In this document: piece after piece, positions 21,784 through 32,419 of the stretch
Position numbering within the stretch: position 1 is the first letter of the stretch
Layout: every line of letters starts with the position of its first letter
NCBI RefSeq assembly: GCF_002079055.1
Contig: NC_047487.1
Span: 1-64,000 of the forward strand
Source: Saccharomyces paradoxus
Lineage: Eukaryota > Ascomycota > Saccharomycetes > Saccharomycetales > Saccharomycetaceae
Reading direction: 5' to 3'
Length of the DNA stretch: 64,000 nucleotides
Position numbers and translations under genes: made by a program
The notes under the pieces: generated by a model
The model's input: only the letters and a program-made list of their open reading frames with translations
The model's database searches: none
Told to the model about the DNA's origin: nothing

Positions 21784-23157
21784 ATGGCGAGCGAACCTGA
21801 GTTTCAGCAGGCTTACGATGAGATCGTCTCCTCAGTAGAGGATTCTAAAATTTTTGAAAAATTCCCACAGTATAAAAAAGTGCTACCTATTGTTTCTGTT
21901 CCGGAGAGGATTATCCAATTCAGAGTTACGTGGGAAAATGATAAAGGCGAGCAAGAAGTGGCACAGGGATACAGGGTGCAGTTCAATTCAGCCAAGGGAC
22001 CTTACAAGGGTGGGCTACGCTTTCACCCATCGGTGAACTTGTCTATTTTAAAATTTTTGGGTTTTGAACAGATCTTTAAGAATGCGCTCACTGGCTTAGA
22101 CATGGGCGGTGGTAAGGGTGGCCTGTGTGTGGACTTGAAAGGCAAATCCGACAACGAGATCAGAAGGATTTGTTACGCGTTCATGCGGGAACTGAGCAGA
22201 CATATTGGTAAGGACACGGATGTGCCCGCGGGAGATATTGGTGTTGGTGGCCGTGAGATTGGCTACTTGTTCGGTGCTTACAGATCATACAAGAACTCCT
22301 GGGAAGGTGTCTTGACCGGTAAGGGTTTGAACTGGGGTGGCTCGCTCATCAGGCCCGAGGCCACGGGCTTCGGCCTTGTTTACTATACACAAGCAATGAT
22401 CGATTATGCGACGAATGGCAAGGAGTCCTTCGAGGGTAAGCGTGTGACCATCTCCGGAAGTGGTAACGTGGCGCAATATGCAGCTTTGAAAGTCATTGAG
22501 CTGGGTGGTATCGTGGTGTCGTTGTCCGATTCGAAAGGGTGCATTATCTCCGAGACGGGCATCACTTCAGAGCAAATCCACGATATCGCAACGGCCAAGA
22601 TCCGTTTCAAGTCGTTGAAGGAAATTGTCGATGAGTATTCTACCTTCAGCGAGAGCAAGGTGAAGTACCTTGCGGGGGCACGCCCATGGACGCACGTGAG
22701 CAACGTGGACATCGCCCTACCCTGTGCTACCCAAAACGAGGTTAATGGTGACGAAGCTAAGGCCTTAGTAGCATCCGGCGTGAAGTTCGTGGCGGAAGGT
22801 GCTAACATGGGCTCTACACCCGAGGCTATTTCTGTTTTCGAAACAGCGCGCAGCACTGCAACCAATGCCAAAGATGCAGTATGGTTCGGGCCACCAAAAG
22901 CAGCTAACCTGGGCGGCGTAGCAGTATCCGGCCTAGAAATGGCTCAGAACTCCCAAAAAGTAACTTGGACCGCTGAGCGAGTCGATCAAGAACTAAAGAA
23001 GATAATGATCAACTGCTTCAACGACTGTATACACGCCGCACAAGAGTACTCTACGGAGAAAAATATTAACACCTTGCCATCATTGGTCAAGGGGGCCAAC
23101 ATTGCCAGCTTCGTCATGGTAGCTGACGCAATGCTGGACCAGGGAGACGTTTTTTAG
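21784..23157 (+). CDS. GDH3: NADP-dependent glutamate dehydrogenase
   Basis: A 457-aa hexameric enzyme that makes glutamate from 2-oxoglutarate, ammonia and NADPH in the cytosol, and the minor, non-fermentative-growth isoform relative to GDH1. Visible features: substrate-binding and catalytic segment [12 protein letters not shown], the Lys-containing [10 protein letters not shown], the [13 protein letters not shown] loop, and the Rossmann nucleotide site [11 protein letters not shown]. The C-terminus ends [10 protein letters not shown] as in S. cerevisiae Gdh3. The ATG at 21784 (MASEPEF) gives the known length; the frame is open further up but without an ATG. A TATA box lies about 100 bp upstream. 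The Gdh3-specific C-terminal region (QEYSTEKN) separates it from GDH1. Confidence 0.97.
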   Translation: MASEPEFQQAYDEIVSSVEDSKIFEKFPQYKKVLPIVSVPERIIQFRVTWENDKGEQEVAQGYRVQFNSAKGPYKGGLRFHPSVNLSILKFLGFEQIFKNALTGLDMGGGKGGLCVDLKGKSDNEIRRICYAFMRELSRHIGKDTDVPAGDIGVGGREIGYLFGAYRSYKNSWEGVLTGKGLNWGGSLIRPEATGFGLVYYTQAMIDYATNGKESFEGKRVTISGSGNVAQYAALKVIELGGIVVSLSDSKGCIISETGITSEQIHDIATAKIRFKSLKEIVDEYSTFSESKVKYLAGARPWTHVSNVDIALPCATQNEVNGDEAKALVASGVKFVAEGANMGSTPEAISVFETARSTATNAKDAVWFGPPKAANLGGVAVSGLEMAQNSQKVTWTAERVDQELKKIMINCFNDCIHAAQEYSTEKNINTLPSLVKGANIASFVMVADAMLDQGDVF

Positions 23158-23675
23158 CAGTAAGCGCTATTTTCTTTTTGTTCGTAACTCTCTGTGTAAT
23201 GTAGTAATATAATATAATCTACTTTGATTTCGTATGCAAACAGGGTTCAGCATTACGGAAGGGACTGGACTCCCTGGCTCTGCGGGAGTTTCTTCGTAAT
23301 GGCCGTGCGGGGTGAGGAGATTATAGGTTGGTATTTTAGATGATTAACCTAGGCGATTTGAAGGGGGTGGTTGGTTTGGTTAGCTCAGACATGATAAGGA
23401 GAACTAAGCAAGGGGGTTAACCACCACGGCTGTAGCACAAACCGGCAGATGCGGTTATTAGCAGCACTTTAGTTAATGATATTGATAAAATGTATATAAA
23501 AGGATGCGGTCAGGGTTGTGGTGACGACTCGACCTCATTTGTGGTTTTCACAATTCTTGAACTTTATTATATGTAAAAAACCATCGTGAAAATATTAGAC
23601 AGTTAATATACAGTTAACCATAATAACAATAGCAATAATAACAACAACAACAACAACATCAAAGGTATTTTTAGT
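23158..23675. promoter_or_regulatory. GDH3 terminator and BDH2 promoter
   Basis: It contains TATATAAA at 23493-23500, about 176 bp before the BDH2 ATG, and G-rich words with AGGGG near 23360 and 23411 that fit Msn2/4 stress elements. A CAA-rich leader at 23641-23659 sits just ahead of the start. No gene is seen. Confidence 0.5.
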
Positions 23676-24929
23676 ATGAGAGCTTTAGCGTATTTCGGTA
23701 AAGGTGACATCAGGTTCACCAATCATTTGAAGGAGCCACGAATCGTGGCTCCCGATGAGCTTTTGATTGATATCGCATGGTGTGGTATTTGCGGTACGGA
23801 CTTGCACGAGTACACAGATGGCCCTATCTTCTTTCCAGAGGACGGGCACACGCATGAGATTAGTCATAACCCATTGCCGCAGGCGATGGGCCACGAGATG
23901 GCTGGTACGGTTTTGGAGGTGGGGCCTGGTGTGACCCACTTGAAGGTCGGTGACAAGGTAGTTGTCGAGCCCACGGGTACATGCAGGGACCGGTATCGTT
24001 GGCCCCTGTCGCCGAACGTTGACAAGGAATGGTGTGCTGCTTGCAAAAAGGGCTACTACAACATCTGTTCATATTTGGGACTTTGTGGTGCCGGTGTGCA
24101 GAGTGGTGGATTTGCAGAGCGTGTTGTGATGAACGAATCTCACTGCTACAAAGTACCGGACTTCGTACCCTTGGACGTTGCGGCTTTGATCCAGCCCTTG
24201 GCTGTGTGCTGGCATGCAATTAGCGTCTGCGAGTTCAAAGCAGGCTCTACGGCTCTGATCATTGGCGCTGGCCCCATCGGACTGGGCACTATACTAGCGT
24301 TGAACGCTGCTGGTTGCAGGGACATTGTCGTCTCAGAGCCTGCCAAGGTAAGAAGAGAATTGGCTGAGAAAATGGGTGCCAGGGTCTACGATCCAACTAC
24401 ACATGCTGCCAAGGAGAGCATTGACTATCTGAGATCAATTGCTGAAGGAGGTGACGGTTTTGACTACACGTTCGATTGCTCCGGGTTGGAAGTCACATTG
24501 AACGCTGCCATTCAATGTCTCACGTTTAGGGGCACTGCAGTGAACTTGGCCATGTGGGGTCATCATAAAATACAGTTTTCTCCAATGGACATCACACTGC
24601 ATGAAAGAAAGTACACGGGGTCTATGTGCTATACACATCACGATTTTGAAGCAGTGATTGAGGCTTTGGAAGAAGGTAGGATCGATGTTGCCAGGGCAAG
24701 ACATATGATAACGGGCAGAGTCAACATTGAGGATGGTCTCAGTGGCGCCATCCTGAAGTTGATAAACGAGAAGGAGTCTACCATCAAGATTATTCTTACT
24801 CCCAACAATCACGGAGAGTTGAACAGGGAAGCCGATAATGAAAAGAAAGAAATTTCCGAGCTGAGTAGTCGCAAAGATCAGGAAAGACTACGAGAGTCGA
24901 TAAACGAGGCCAAGCTGCGTCACACATGA
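23676..24929 (+). CDS. BDH2: Putative butanediol dehydrogenase-like medium-chain dehydrogenase
   Basis: A 417-aa zinc-dependent medium-chain alcohol dehydrogenase paralogous to the next gene. Visible: catalytic zinc ligands in [12 protein letters not shown] and GHEMAG, the structural-zinc Cys cluster [12 protein letters not shown], and the Rossmann motif GAGPIG. The body ends like Bdh1 at LTPNNHGE, then adds about 35 charged residues ([12 protein letters not shown] and on) absent from Bdh1. The substrate is not firmly established; by similarity it may act on (2R,3R)-butanediol/acetoin or diacetyl. It lies tandem with BDH1, with 446 bp between. Confidence 0.95.
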   Translation: MRALAYFGKGDIRFTNHLKEPRIVAPDELLIDIAWCGICGTDLHEYTDGPIFFPEDGHTHEISHNPLPQAMGHEMAGTVLEVGPGVTHLKVGDKVVVEPTGTCRDRYRWPLSPNVDKEWCAACKKGYYNICSYLGLCGAGVQSGGFAERVVMNESHCYKVPDFVPLDVAALIQPLAVCWHAISVCEFKAGSTALIIGAGPIGLGTILALNAAGCRDIVVSEPAKVRRELAEKMGARVYDPTTHAAKESIDYLRSIAEGGDGFDYTFDCSGLEVTLNAAIQCLTFRGTAVNLAMWGHHKIQFSPMDITLHERKYTGSMCYTHHDFEAVIEALEEGRIDVARARHMITGRVNIEDGLSGAILKLINEKESTIKIILTPNNHGELNREADNEKKEISELSSRKDQERLRESINEAKLRHT

Positions 24930-25375
24930 CTGTGGTTGACTACTCATCTCGCGTTGATTGTGCGTGCTTGTACTCATGTATCTTCTTCTCATACATTCTT
25001 TTGACAATCTTTTATATACAGCATATGTACATTTGTCGAGCCAATCGAGGGCAACAGTTTAAGTTCAAGCCGGTCTTGCTCACGCTACTCTTTTGACCCC
25101 TTTCCGTTTCGACGGGAGGAAGGGACCGGTGTTTTCCTATCCTTGCCTGCTCTTTCCTCTTTAGGGGGTCCAGCATGTTTCTCTTGATTTGATAATAGGT
25201 GGAAATTGTAGAAAAATGTAGGAAAAAATCGACATATAAAAGTGGGGCAAATTCTTCGTGGGACAATGGCCAACTTAAGCCCTTTGAACAAATGTTGCAC
25301 TCTTTCTTTCTTACAAGGTCTTAGTAAGAATTGACTAGGATTAGAGAAAGAACTAAAAGAAAAATTTAAGTAATT
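24930..25375. promoter_or_regulatory. BDH1 promoter
   Basis: TATAAAAG lies at 25235-25242, about 140 bp ahead of the ATG. CCCCT near 25098 and AGGGGG near 25164 are STRE-like. No gene is seen. Confidence 0.45.
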
Positions 25376-26524
25376 ATGAGAGCTTTGGCATATTTCAAGA
25401 AGGGTGACATTCACTTCACTAATGATATCCCTAAGCCAGAAATTCAAACCGACGATGAAGTTATTATCGACGTCTCTTGGTGTGGAATTTGTGGCTCGGA
25501 TCTTCATGAGTACTTGGATGGTCCGATCTTCATGCCTAAAGATGGGGAGTGCCACCCTTTGTCCAACGCCGCTTTACCCTTGGCAATGGGCCATGAGATG
25601 TCAGGAATTATTGCCAAGGTTGGTCCTAAAGTGACAAAGGTCAAAGTGGGCGACCATGTGGTCGTTGATGCCGCTAGCAGTTGTGCAGATCTGCACTGCT
25701 GGCCACACTCCAAATACTACAATTCCAAGCCCTGTAATGCTTGCAAGAAAGGCAGTGAAAATCTATGTACACACGCTGGTTTTGTTGGGTTAGGTGTGAT
25801 CAGCGGTGGCTTTGCTGAACAAGTTGTTGTCTCTGAACACCACATTATCCCCGTTCCCAAGGAAATCCCCCTAGATGTGGCTGCTTTGGTTGAACCTCTT
25901 TCTGTCACCTGGCATGCTGTTAAGATATCCGGCTTCAAGAAAGGCAGTTCAGCTTTGGTTCTTGGTGCAGGCCCCATTGGGTTGTGTACCATTTTGGTAC
26001 TTAAGGGAATGGGAGCCAGTCAAATTGTAGTGTCTGAAGTTGCAGAAAGAAGAATAGAAATGGCCAAGAAACTAGGTGTTGAGGTCTTCAACCCCTCTAA
26101 GCACGGTAATAAATCCATAGAGGTCCTACGTGGTTTGACCAAGAGCCACGATGGGTTCGATTACAGTTATGATTGTTCTGGTATTCAAGTCACTTTCGAA
26201 GCCTCTTTGAAGGCATTAACTTTCAAGGGAACAGCCACCAACATTGCAGTTTGGGGCCCAAAACCTGTGCCATTCCAACCAATGGACGTGACTCTACAAG
26301 AGAAAGTTATGACTGGTTCCATCGGCTATGTTGTCGAGGACTTTGAGGGCGTTGTTCATGCCATCCACAACGGAGACATCACCATGGAAGATTGTAAGCA
26401 ACTGATTACAGGTAGGCAAAAGATTGAGGACGGTTGGGAAAAGGGATTCCAAGAGTTGATGGACCATAAGGAATCCAACGTCAAGATTCTATTGACTCCT
26501 AACAATCATGGTGAAATGAAGTAA
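25376..26524 (+). CDS. BDH1: (2R,3R)-butanediol dehydrogenase
   Basis: A 382-aa NAD-dependent enzyme that interconverts acetoin and (2R,3R)-2,3-butanediol in the cytosol, removing acetoin and diacetyl made during fermentation. Catalytic zinc residues C39 (CGICGSD) and H72-E73 (GHEM) are present, as are structural-zinc cysteines around 120-131 (CNACKKGSENLC) and the cofactor motif GAGPIG at about 187-192. Length matches S. cerevisiae Bdh1. It is the downstream member of a tandem pair with BDH2, an old duplication. Confidence 0.97.
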   Translation: MRALAYFKKGDIHFTNDIPKPEIQTDDEVIIDVSWCGICGSDLHEYLDGPIFMPKDGECHPLSNAALPLAMGHEMSGIIAKVGPKVTKVKVGDHVVVDAASSCADLHCWPHSKYYNSKPCNACKKGSENLCTHAGFVGLGVISGGFAEQVVVSEHHIIPVPKEIPLDVAALVEPLSVTWHAVKISGFKKGSSALVLGAGPIGLCTILVLKGMGASQIVVSEVAERRIEMAKKLGVEVFNPSKHGNKSIEVLRGLTKSHDGFDYSYDCSGIQVTFEASLKALTFKGTATNIAVWGPKPVPFQPMDVTLQEKVMTGSIGYVVEDFEGVVHAIHNGDITMEDCKQLITGRQKIEDGWEKGFQELMDHKESNVKILLTPNNHGEMK

Positions 26525-26793
26525 TGACAAAATAATATCTAGGGCTGCTCGTAGCTCATTTGTAGTATCCGAGATTATGTATTTTCTTTTATAATATTTT
26601 ATTATTATAAACAGACAGAAATAAATTTCTTCGACTGTATTAATTTTTCTTTTTTTTCATTTATTCAACTTAGCGATGAGCTGAAAATTTTTCTGTTAAG
26701 AACCCTTTGGAAGAATCTGAAGGGAGAACAAAAGGTAACAAAGATAGGTTCTTCCTCTGGTCATATCGGTAAGACATTGTCTACAAGAAAAAT

Positions 26794-27360
26794 ATGGCGA
26801 AAAAAGTATCAAAGAACTCTAGAGCTGCTAGACAATCGGATGCTTTTGATCCAGAAGTACGGGATTTAAGTGAACTACCTAGAGCTGAAAAAACAGATTT
26901 GACTAATATTCTGATTAGAACAGCTGCCAAGAATGAAGCATTGCTGGAAGCAAAGATTTCTAAGAAAGCCAATAAAAGTAAGAGGGGCAAGAAGATAAAT
27001 AAAAAGACTTTGGAAGACAAACTAGCTAACTCTATCTCATCCATGGACAAAGACCGTTTAGTGAAGGCCTTGAATTTTACCAATCGTTTGGATGGCAAAA
27101 TTGCAAAGTCCATTTCTCGTGCCAAGTACATTCAAAATACAAGAAAGGCTGGCTGGGATAGTACTAATGAAACTATAAAAAAAGAGCTGGCTTTTTTGAG
27201 CGGAGGATTGTCTGTGGAGGTAAAAAGTGCGACTGAAGGTGACGCTAAAAAGGAAGATGAGGAGATTCCAGAAGTTTTTCACTCTTCAGCAGAGGATAAG
27301 ATGGTACAGAAGGCTCCCGCCAACAGATTTGGTGTCCTGCCAGATGACGTTGAAGAATAG
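26794..27360 (+). CDS. ECM1: Ribosome-biogenesis and 60S export factor
   Basis: A 188-aa, very Lys-rich nuclear/nucleolar protein that associates with pre-60S particles and helps their export with Mtr2. It starts MAKKVSKNSRAARQ, has a basic helical middle (KKANKSKRGKKINKKT, then MDKDRLVKALNFTNRL) and ends NRFGVLPDDVEE. The reference annotation, as I recall it, starts 24 codons earlier; here an in-frame TAA at 26770-26772 closes that option, so MAKK is the start. About 18 of 188 residues differ from remembered S. cerevisiae Ecm1, high for one species. Confidence 0.94.
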   Translation: MAKKVSKNSRAARQSDAFDPEVRDLSELPRAEKTDLTNILIRTAAKNEALLEAKISKKANKSKRGKKINKKTLEDKLANSISSMDKDRLVKALNFTNRLDGKIAKSISRAKYIQNTRKAGWDSTNETIKKELAFLSGGLSVEVKSATEGDAKKEDEEIPEVFHSSAEDKMVQKAPANRFGVLPDDVEE

Positions 27361-27687
27361 AACATCTTTCATATAAAATGGCACTTGGGATACACAACCT
27401 TAGCACACATTCTTCATTTCTTCTTCTTCTCATTTTTTGTAAATTAGATAACATGGTTTTTAGTTTTGTTTTATAACTTTTTTATATATCTGGATGTACG
27501 TCATTACTGAAATTTTTTATTAATCATTACAGTTTTTTTAGTATCAAGTTAATGGATTAGGAGAAAAAAAGCATTATGGGTTAGTTGAAAACTATGTAAT
27601 GCCTGCGATTGTAGGCGCTGTGTAAAAGCGTAAATGCCGACTCGTTTTTAACATAGTAAGGAGATAGAGGGCACATAAGGTAATACT
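27361..27687. other. ECM1-CNE1 intergenic region
   Basis: AT-rich 327 bp containing the ECM1 3' end signals and the CNE1 promoter; nothing else recognised. Confidence 0.5.
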
Positions 27688-29193
27688 ATGAAATTCGCGT
27701 ATCTATGGTGGCAGTTTTTGAACCTAGCGTTGGTGAAAGCTATATCATTGCAATCTAACGTTACGTTGGGAAACGATTCCTTCTGGGAGAATTTTCAGGC
27801 TTACAGTGATACAAAGCATTTAAATCAGGAGTGGACCACAAGTAAAGCCACCAACGAAGAAGGCACCAAAATCTATGGTGCACAATGGCGACTATCGCAG
27901 GGTCGATTGCAAGGGTCCGCATGGGATAAAGCAGTCGCTGTTCGAACAAGCAATGCTGCAGCTATGATCGGACATCTCTTGAAGACTCCTATTAATGTTT
28001 CAGAAACGGATACCTTGGTTGTCCAGTACGAGATTAAGTTAGACAATTCTTTAACGTGCGGCGGAGCGTTTATCAAGTTAGTGTCTGGTTTCATGAACGT
28101 TGGAGCGTTGGAAAATTATGTACCAGATGGAAAGGGTGTGGAGTTGGTGTTTGGTCCAGACTATTGTGCCCCAGAAACAAACAGCGTGCAATTTGCCATC
28201 AATAAGGTTCACAAGATTACACACAAACCCAAACTAAGGTATTTGCAAGAAACGCCTTTATCAAAATTAACTGATACGTCTCAATCTCATCTGTACACGC
28301 TAATAATAGATGAATCTACACAGTCTTTTCAAATTCTGATTGATGGTAAGACTGTCATGGCAAGAGAACATATCGAAGACAAGAAAAATGTCAGCTTTGA
28401 ACCACCTATTACACCACCTTTAATGATCCCTGATGTTTCAGTAGCGAAACCGCACGATTGGGATGATCGCATCCGAATCGCAGATCCTGAGGTGGTGAAA
28501 CCCAGTGATTGGGACGAAGAAGAGCCATTAATGATTCCAGATCCAAAAGACACTGAACCACTAGAATGGGATAGCTCCATTTCCGAATACATTCTTGACC
28601 CAGATGCTGAAAAGCCCTCCTGGTGGCAGGAACCTGAACACGGGGAATGGATACCGCTCATGATTAAAAATCCACTTTGCACTGCAAAACATGGTTGTGG
28701 CCAGTGGATACCAAGGCTGATAAAGAATCCCAAGTATAAAGGTTCATGGGAACCCACTGAAGTCATAAATCCCAATTACATGGGAGAATGGCATTCCCCA
28801 GAAACGGAAAACCCACTGTACTACGAAGAGCGCCAACCACTGCGTATCGAAAACGAGATTAGTGGCGTGATACTTGAATTTTGGAGTGGATCTCCCAACA
28901 TGTTGATAAGCAATATTTATGTTGGTAAAAACGTAACAGAGGCGCAAATTATTGGGAATAAGACTTGGCTGATGAGAGATCGCGCATTTAGGGGCCTTGA
29001 TGATTCCACAGAACGCAAGTTCATGAATAACAGACTAGGAAATTTACAAGCAACTTTCCAAGACGAAAAAGAATCCCCCAATCCCTTTGACCGCATCATA
29101 GATTACGTACTGGAGCAACCTCCAAAATCTCTACTTACTGCGGCGGCCGTGTTTTTGTCGACGCTGGTTCTTTGTTATGTAGTGTCTACATAG
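27688..29193 (+). CDS. CNE1: Calnexin, ER membrane lectin chaperone
   Basis: A 501-aa type I ER protein of glycoprotein quality control. It has a signal peptide at residues 1-18, the legume-lectin-like globular domain (with GGAFIKL), and a proline-rich arm of four motif 1 (PHDWDD, PSDWDEEE, PLEWDSS, PSWWQE) and four motif 2 units (GEWIP, GQWIP, GSWEP, GEWHSP). The globular domain then closes and a TM segment lies at about 481-498. Only three residues (VST) follow the membrane segment, so, as in S. cerevisiae Cne1, there is no long cytosolic tail. It is one residue shorter than the S288C protein. Confidence 0.96.
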   Translation: MKFAYLWWQFLNLALVKAISLQSNVTLGNDSFWENFQAYSDTKHLNQEWTTSKATNEEGTKIYGAQWRLSQGRLQGSAWDKAVAVRTSNAAAMIGHLLKTPINVSETDTLVVQYEIKLDNSLTCGGAFIKLVSGFMNVGALENYVPDGKGVELVFGPDYCAPETNSVQFAINKVHKITHKPKLRYLQETPLSKLTDTSQSHLYTLIIDESTQSFQILIDGKTVMAREHIEDKKNVSFEPPITPPLMIPDVSVAKPHDWDDRIRIADPEVVKPSDWDEEEPLMIPDPKDTEPLEWDSSISEYILDPDAEKPSWWQEPEHGEWIPLMIKNPLCTAKHGCGQWIPRLIKNPKYKGSWEPTEVINPNYMGEWHSPETENPLYYEERQPLRIENEISGVILEFWSGSPNMLISNIYVGKNVTEAQIIGNKTWLMRDRAFRGLDDSTERKFMNNRLGNLQATFQDEKESPNPFDRIIDYVLEQPPKSLLTAAAVFLSTLVLCYVVST

Positions 29194-29480
29194 CTGACAA
29201 GTACTAGTGTACCCCATGATCTCAGTGATAGTGGCACACGGGCTCCTTTTTATAGATGCTTAACATTATAGTATCAACATTACCATCATGGTTATATTAT
29301 CTTTTATCATGCTTACCCGATGTTGAATCCTATTTTTCCATGCAGTAAGTGAATATAGAACAAAGAAAAACCCGTAATTAAGGGAACTTAGAACAACCAG
29401 CATCCCCGATAACACGGAAGTAGAACAGTAAAGATTGCGATTTATAGGCAGGCCCATTGTCGCATTACTAAATCATAGGC

Positions 29481-32141
29481 ATGGAAATTTCCAGCTCACC
29501 ATGGAACGATGGCGGATACAGCCCTTATGAGAAAAACAGAGTCGCCGTATCACCGTTTTCATCACCTTTGGAAGGCGAAGAACGAATAGAAACCTCTCGA
29601 TCTTTGGGTGACCATTGTTTTGAACCTTTGCCATACGTGACAAACTACCTTTCTGTTTTTGCGCTTTTTGGTAAGGAGATGTTTGGTGATAAAGGAAATG
29701 TTAGCTCAAGAAATGAATATTTGCTGAAAAAATACTATTCGTTGAAAAAGCCATTTGTATTACGACATAACGGGCATTCGTTGAAGAATCCAGACATGCC
29801 GCCCCAGAGGAATGACATCTTGCAGACCAATTTCATGGTTGACAAATTTCTGAATCGTACGGTGCGGTCAGTGAATTTCAATAATTTTAAAATAATATCC
29901 GATATGCAAAGCAAAAGTGCTCGAGGAACAAAGACAGGTACAAGTCAGGATCAAGGTTCCGACGCTATCCAAAATATTTGCTTACCATCTATACCGTCCG
30001 CGTTGCCTTATTTTCAATATTATAGGAAGTTGCTGACGGTAAATACCAAGGAATGGGATATTTTGAAGCTGCACAGTTTATGGGTACCGAATCTAAGGAA
30101 AAATTTTAAAGATTTTTCGTTGCATGGTGAAAGAAACCCTTCAAAGGCAACGGATGATAACTATGACGAAGATATTATTATGAAAAAAAATCTTTTTTTT
30201 GAAAGATCTCCAGGTCAACAGACTCTAGATGGTAAAGGTTATGTCTCTAAAGGATATGAGATTTCTTCTGGTAATTTGGTTATCCCGTCCCTATTTTCTG
30301 AAGATAAGCTGCCGGCATTAACTTATCATTGTTCTGTCGAACTAAATGGAAACATTTACATATTGGGAGGGTTAATGCCATGCTACAGCTATGAAGAGGA
30401 TGCGCCGATGCTGAACGATTTTTTTGTAGACGGGATAAAAAACTTACCTCCACCCTTATTACCTCAAGTGATCAATAATCCATCAATGGTTAATAACCCA
30501 CATCTTTATGTCGCTTCTATACCATCATGTCGATTTAGCACACCTAAGATGAGAGGTTATATACCACCTCCATTGCTGTGTGTTCAAGGGTCCAGATTAA
30601 CAGACCGACATATTTTCTTTTACGGCGGATTTGAGATCAGGACAGAAACCCGTGGTGATGAAAATGGGAAATATCATCTCAAAAAAAGATTATATGTGAA
30701 TAATACTGGCTACATTCTTGATATTGTGTCATTCAAGTTTACTAAAATAGATATCATAGTACAACCTTCTAAGTATAATGCATATCCGACGATGTCATCG
30801 AGGTTTGGTCACTTACAAATTTCTATTGATAATCCAAATAGGAGAAATAGCGTTCATTCGGCAAGCATGAATGATGGTCATAAAATGGGAAGTGTCCCTA
30901 TGAAACAAGGTACCAGCATCACTTCGGGGCGACTCGAAAAAGCAGCGGTACTTTCATCATTACCCCACAGTAATACGGCGCCTTATTGCATGCACACAAT
31001 TATAATATTCGGTGGCTACAGACAAACCGGCGATGATCGTTACGAAGCAATGAATGATTTGTGGAAAATTGAGGTACCTGTGATACGTCGTGGTAAGAAA
31101 GGCTATTGTAAGTTTTCAGAGACAGCTAATGCGGTACTGCTGACACCAAGGGAAAAGGACAAATTAGACTGGCCTGAAGAAAGAGCTTTTGCTGCCTTTT
31201 CTGTTCATGGTACATCGTTGATGGATAGGAGTTCTCTTGATATGAAACTTTTGGGCAATTTAAAAAAGCATTTTATTTTAAAACCGTCATATATATCGCA
31301 GGATCGCGTTGTTAGTCCTAAACCTGTTTTCCCCATGATGGTTCATGGCAGGCATCAAGATCTTTTCAATAATGGCACTGCGGCGCAAGAATCACCCACA
31401 TCTGGTGTCTCTGCCAGTAGTGCAGGTACCGATGATAGCTTTGATCCCGGTATCAACCATGATTTTGACAATTTCATAGTAAAGCAGGGGATAAAATCGT
31501 CTTCTATTCCCATGACTACCATTGGGAGACAGAGATTGATTTTGAGTCAAGAGAAGTCTGTGGGTAAAACTATTGTATTGCATGGCGGGTCCAACGGTCA
31601 TAATGTTCTTGACGATATGTGGCTGATGGACTTGGAGTGTGAGACATGGACTCCAATAGAGACATTTGTAAGGGTGGATCCGAGCGAAAACGGCGATGAA
31701 AGATTGGATAGCGTCAACGTGGGTCTAGTTGGCCACAGAATGGAAAGCATTGGACGAATATGTGTATGTATAGGTGGTATGGTACAAGAGGATGTTGACC
31801 AGTTTTACTCGGGGGATGACGATGAGCCTCCTCGAAAACGCAGTTCCGGCACATTGCCGTTGGGTTGTAATTTTTTGAATACAATTGATTTAAGCACGCA
31901 ATGTTGGGAAGAACATAAAATTACTCTATCCAAGAAGGAAGAAGATGGGGATGGACAAGATAATGAAGATGACAACGCCAATCCGAACATAGTGGTTGGT
32001 TTCGGTGGTACTTCTTTGCAGTGCGACAAGAGTATTATTTTAATTGGCGGACTAATGTCCAGGAGGAGTAATCTAAAAGAAATATATTTGCACGGCACCA
32101 TATCTAAAAGTATTTTTCCAAGTGTAAACCCTAGTGCTTAG
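29481..32141 (+). CDS. GPB2: Kelch-repeat regulator of PKA signalling
   Basis: An 886-aa kelch-propeller protein (also called KRH1) that works with Gpa2 in glucose signalling, restrains protein kinase A and stabilises Ira1/2. Kelch blades are visible as paired Gly motifs: GNIYILGG, HIFFYGGF, TIIIFGGY, TIVLHGGS followed by DDMWLMDLECETW, RICVCIGGM and SIILIGGL. The N-terminal 200 residues are polar and non-repeated. It is six residues longer than S288C Gpb2 (880). The ATG at 29481 gives MEISSSPW, as in the reference. Confidence 0.95.
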   Translation: MEISSSPWNDGGYSPYEKNRVAVSPFSSPLEGEERIETSRSLGDHCFEPLPYVTNYLSVFALFGKEMFGDKGNVSSRNEYLLKKYYSLKKPFVLRHNGHSLKNPDMPPQRNDILQTNFMVDKFLNRTVRSVNFNNFKIISDMQSKSARGTKTGTSQDQGSDAIQNICLPSIPSALPYFQYYRKLLTVNTKEWDILKLHSLWVPNLRKNFKDFSLHGERNPSKATDDNYDEDIIMKKNLFFERSPGQQTLDGKGYVSKGYEISSGNLVIPSLFSEDKLPALTYHCSVELNGNIYILGGLMPCYSYEEDAPMLNDFFVDGIKNLPPPLLPQVINNPSMVNNPHLYVASIPSCRFSTPKMRGYIPPPLLCVQGSRLTDRHIFFYGGFEIRTETRGDENGKYHLKKRLYVNNTGYILDIVSFKFTKIDIIVQPSKYNAYPTMSSRFGHLQISIDNPNRRNSVHSASMNDGHKMGSVPMKQGTSITSGRLEKAAVLSSLPHSNTAPYCMHTIIIFGGYRQTGDDRYEAMNDLWKIEVPVIRRGKKGYCKFSETANAVLLTPREKDKLDWPEERAFAAFSVHGTSLMDRSSLDMKLLGNLKKHFILKPSYISQDRVVSPKPVFPMMVHGRHQDLFNNGTAAQESPTSGVSASSAGTDDSFDPGINHDFDNFIVKQGIKSSSIPMTTIGRQRLILSQEKSVGKTIVLHGGSNGHNVLDDMWLMDLECETWTPIETFVRVDPSENGDERLDSVNVGLVGHRMESIGRICVCIGGMVQEDVDQFYSGDDDEPPRKRSSGTLPLGCNFLNTIDLSTQCWEEHKITLSKKEEDGDGQDNEDDNANPNIVVGFGGTSLQCDKSIILIGGLMSRRSNLKEIYLHGTISKSIFPSVNPSA

Positions 32142-32419
32142 AAAAGCTGTTTTCTATGCTTTTACTTTATAAATTTTGTTTAGTAGTAGAATATAATATA
32201 TTCAAGTTTGTTTTATAGTCGCAATCTCTTGTCTTATAATGAACAATTCCCTTTGCAATATTGGCGAAATATTTTTTAGGGATTAATAATTAGGTCGATT
32301 ATCCCTAATTCAACCTTTGAAGAAAAAAATTAAACAGAATAAAAAAAGGGAAGAAAATACTAATGCAATGGACGATGAGGTAAGAACACACGATATAGAA
32401 AGAGAGGACACATAATAAA

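Noticed and set aside
26150-26165. Possible tRNA B-box word (GGTTCGATT)
   Set aside because: Lies inside the BDH1 coding sequence with no A box or cloverleaf; no tRNA was found in the window.
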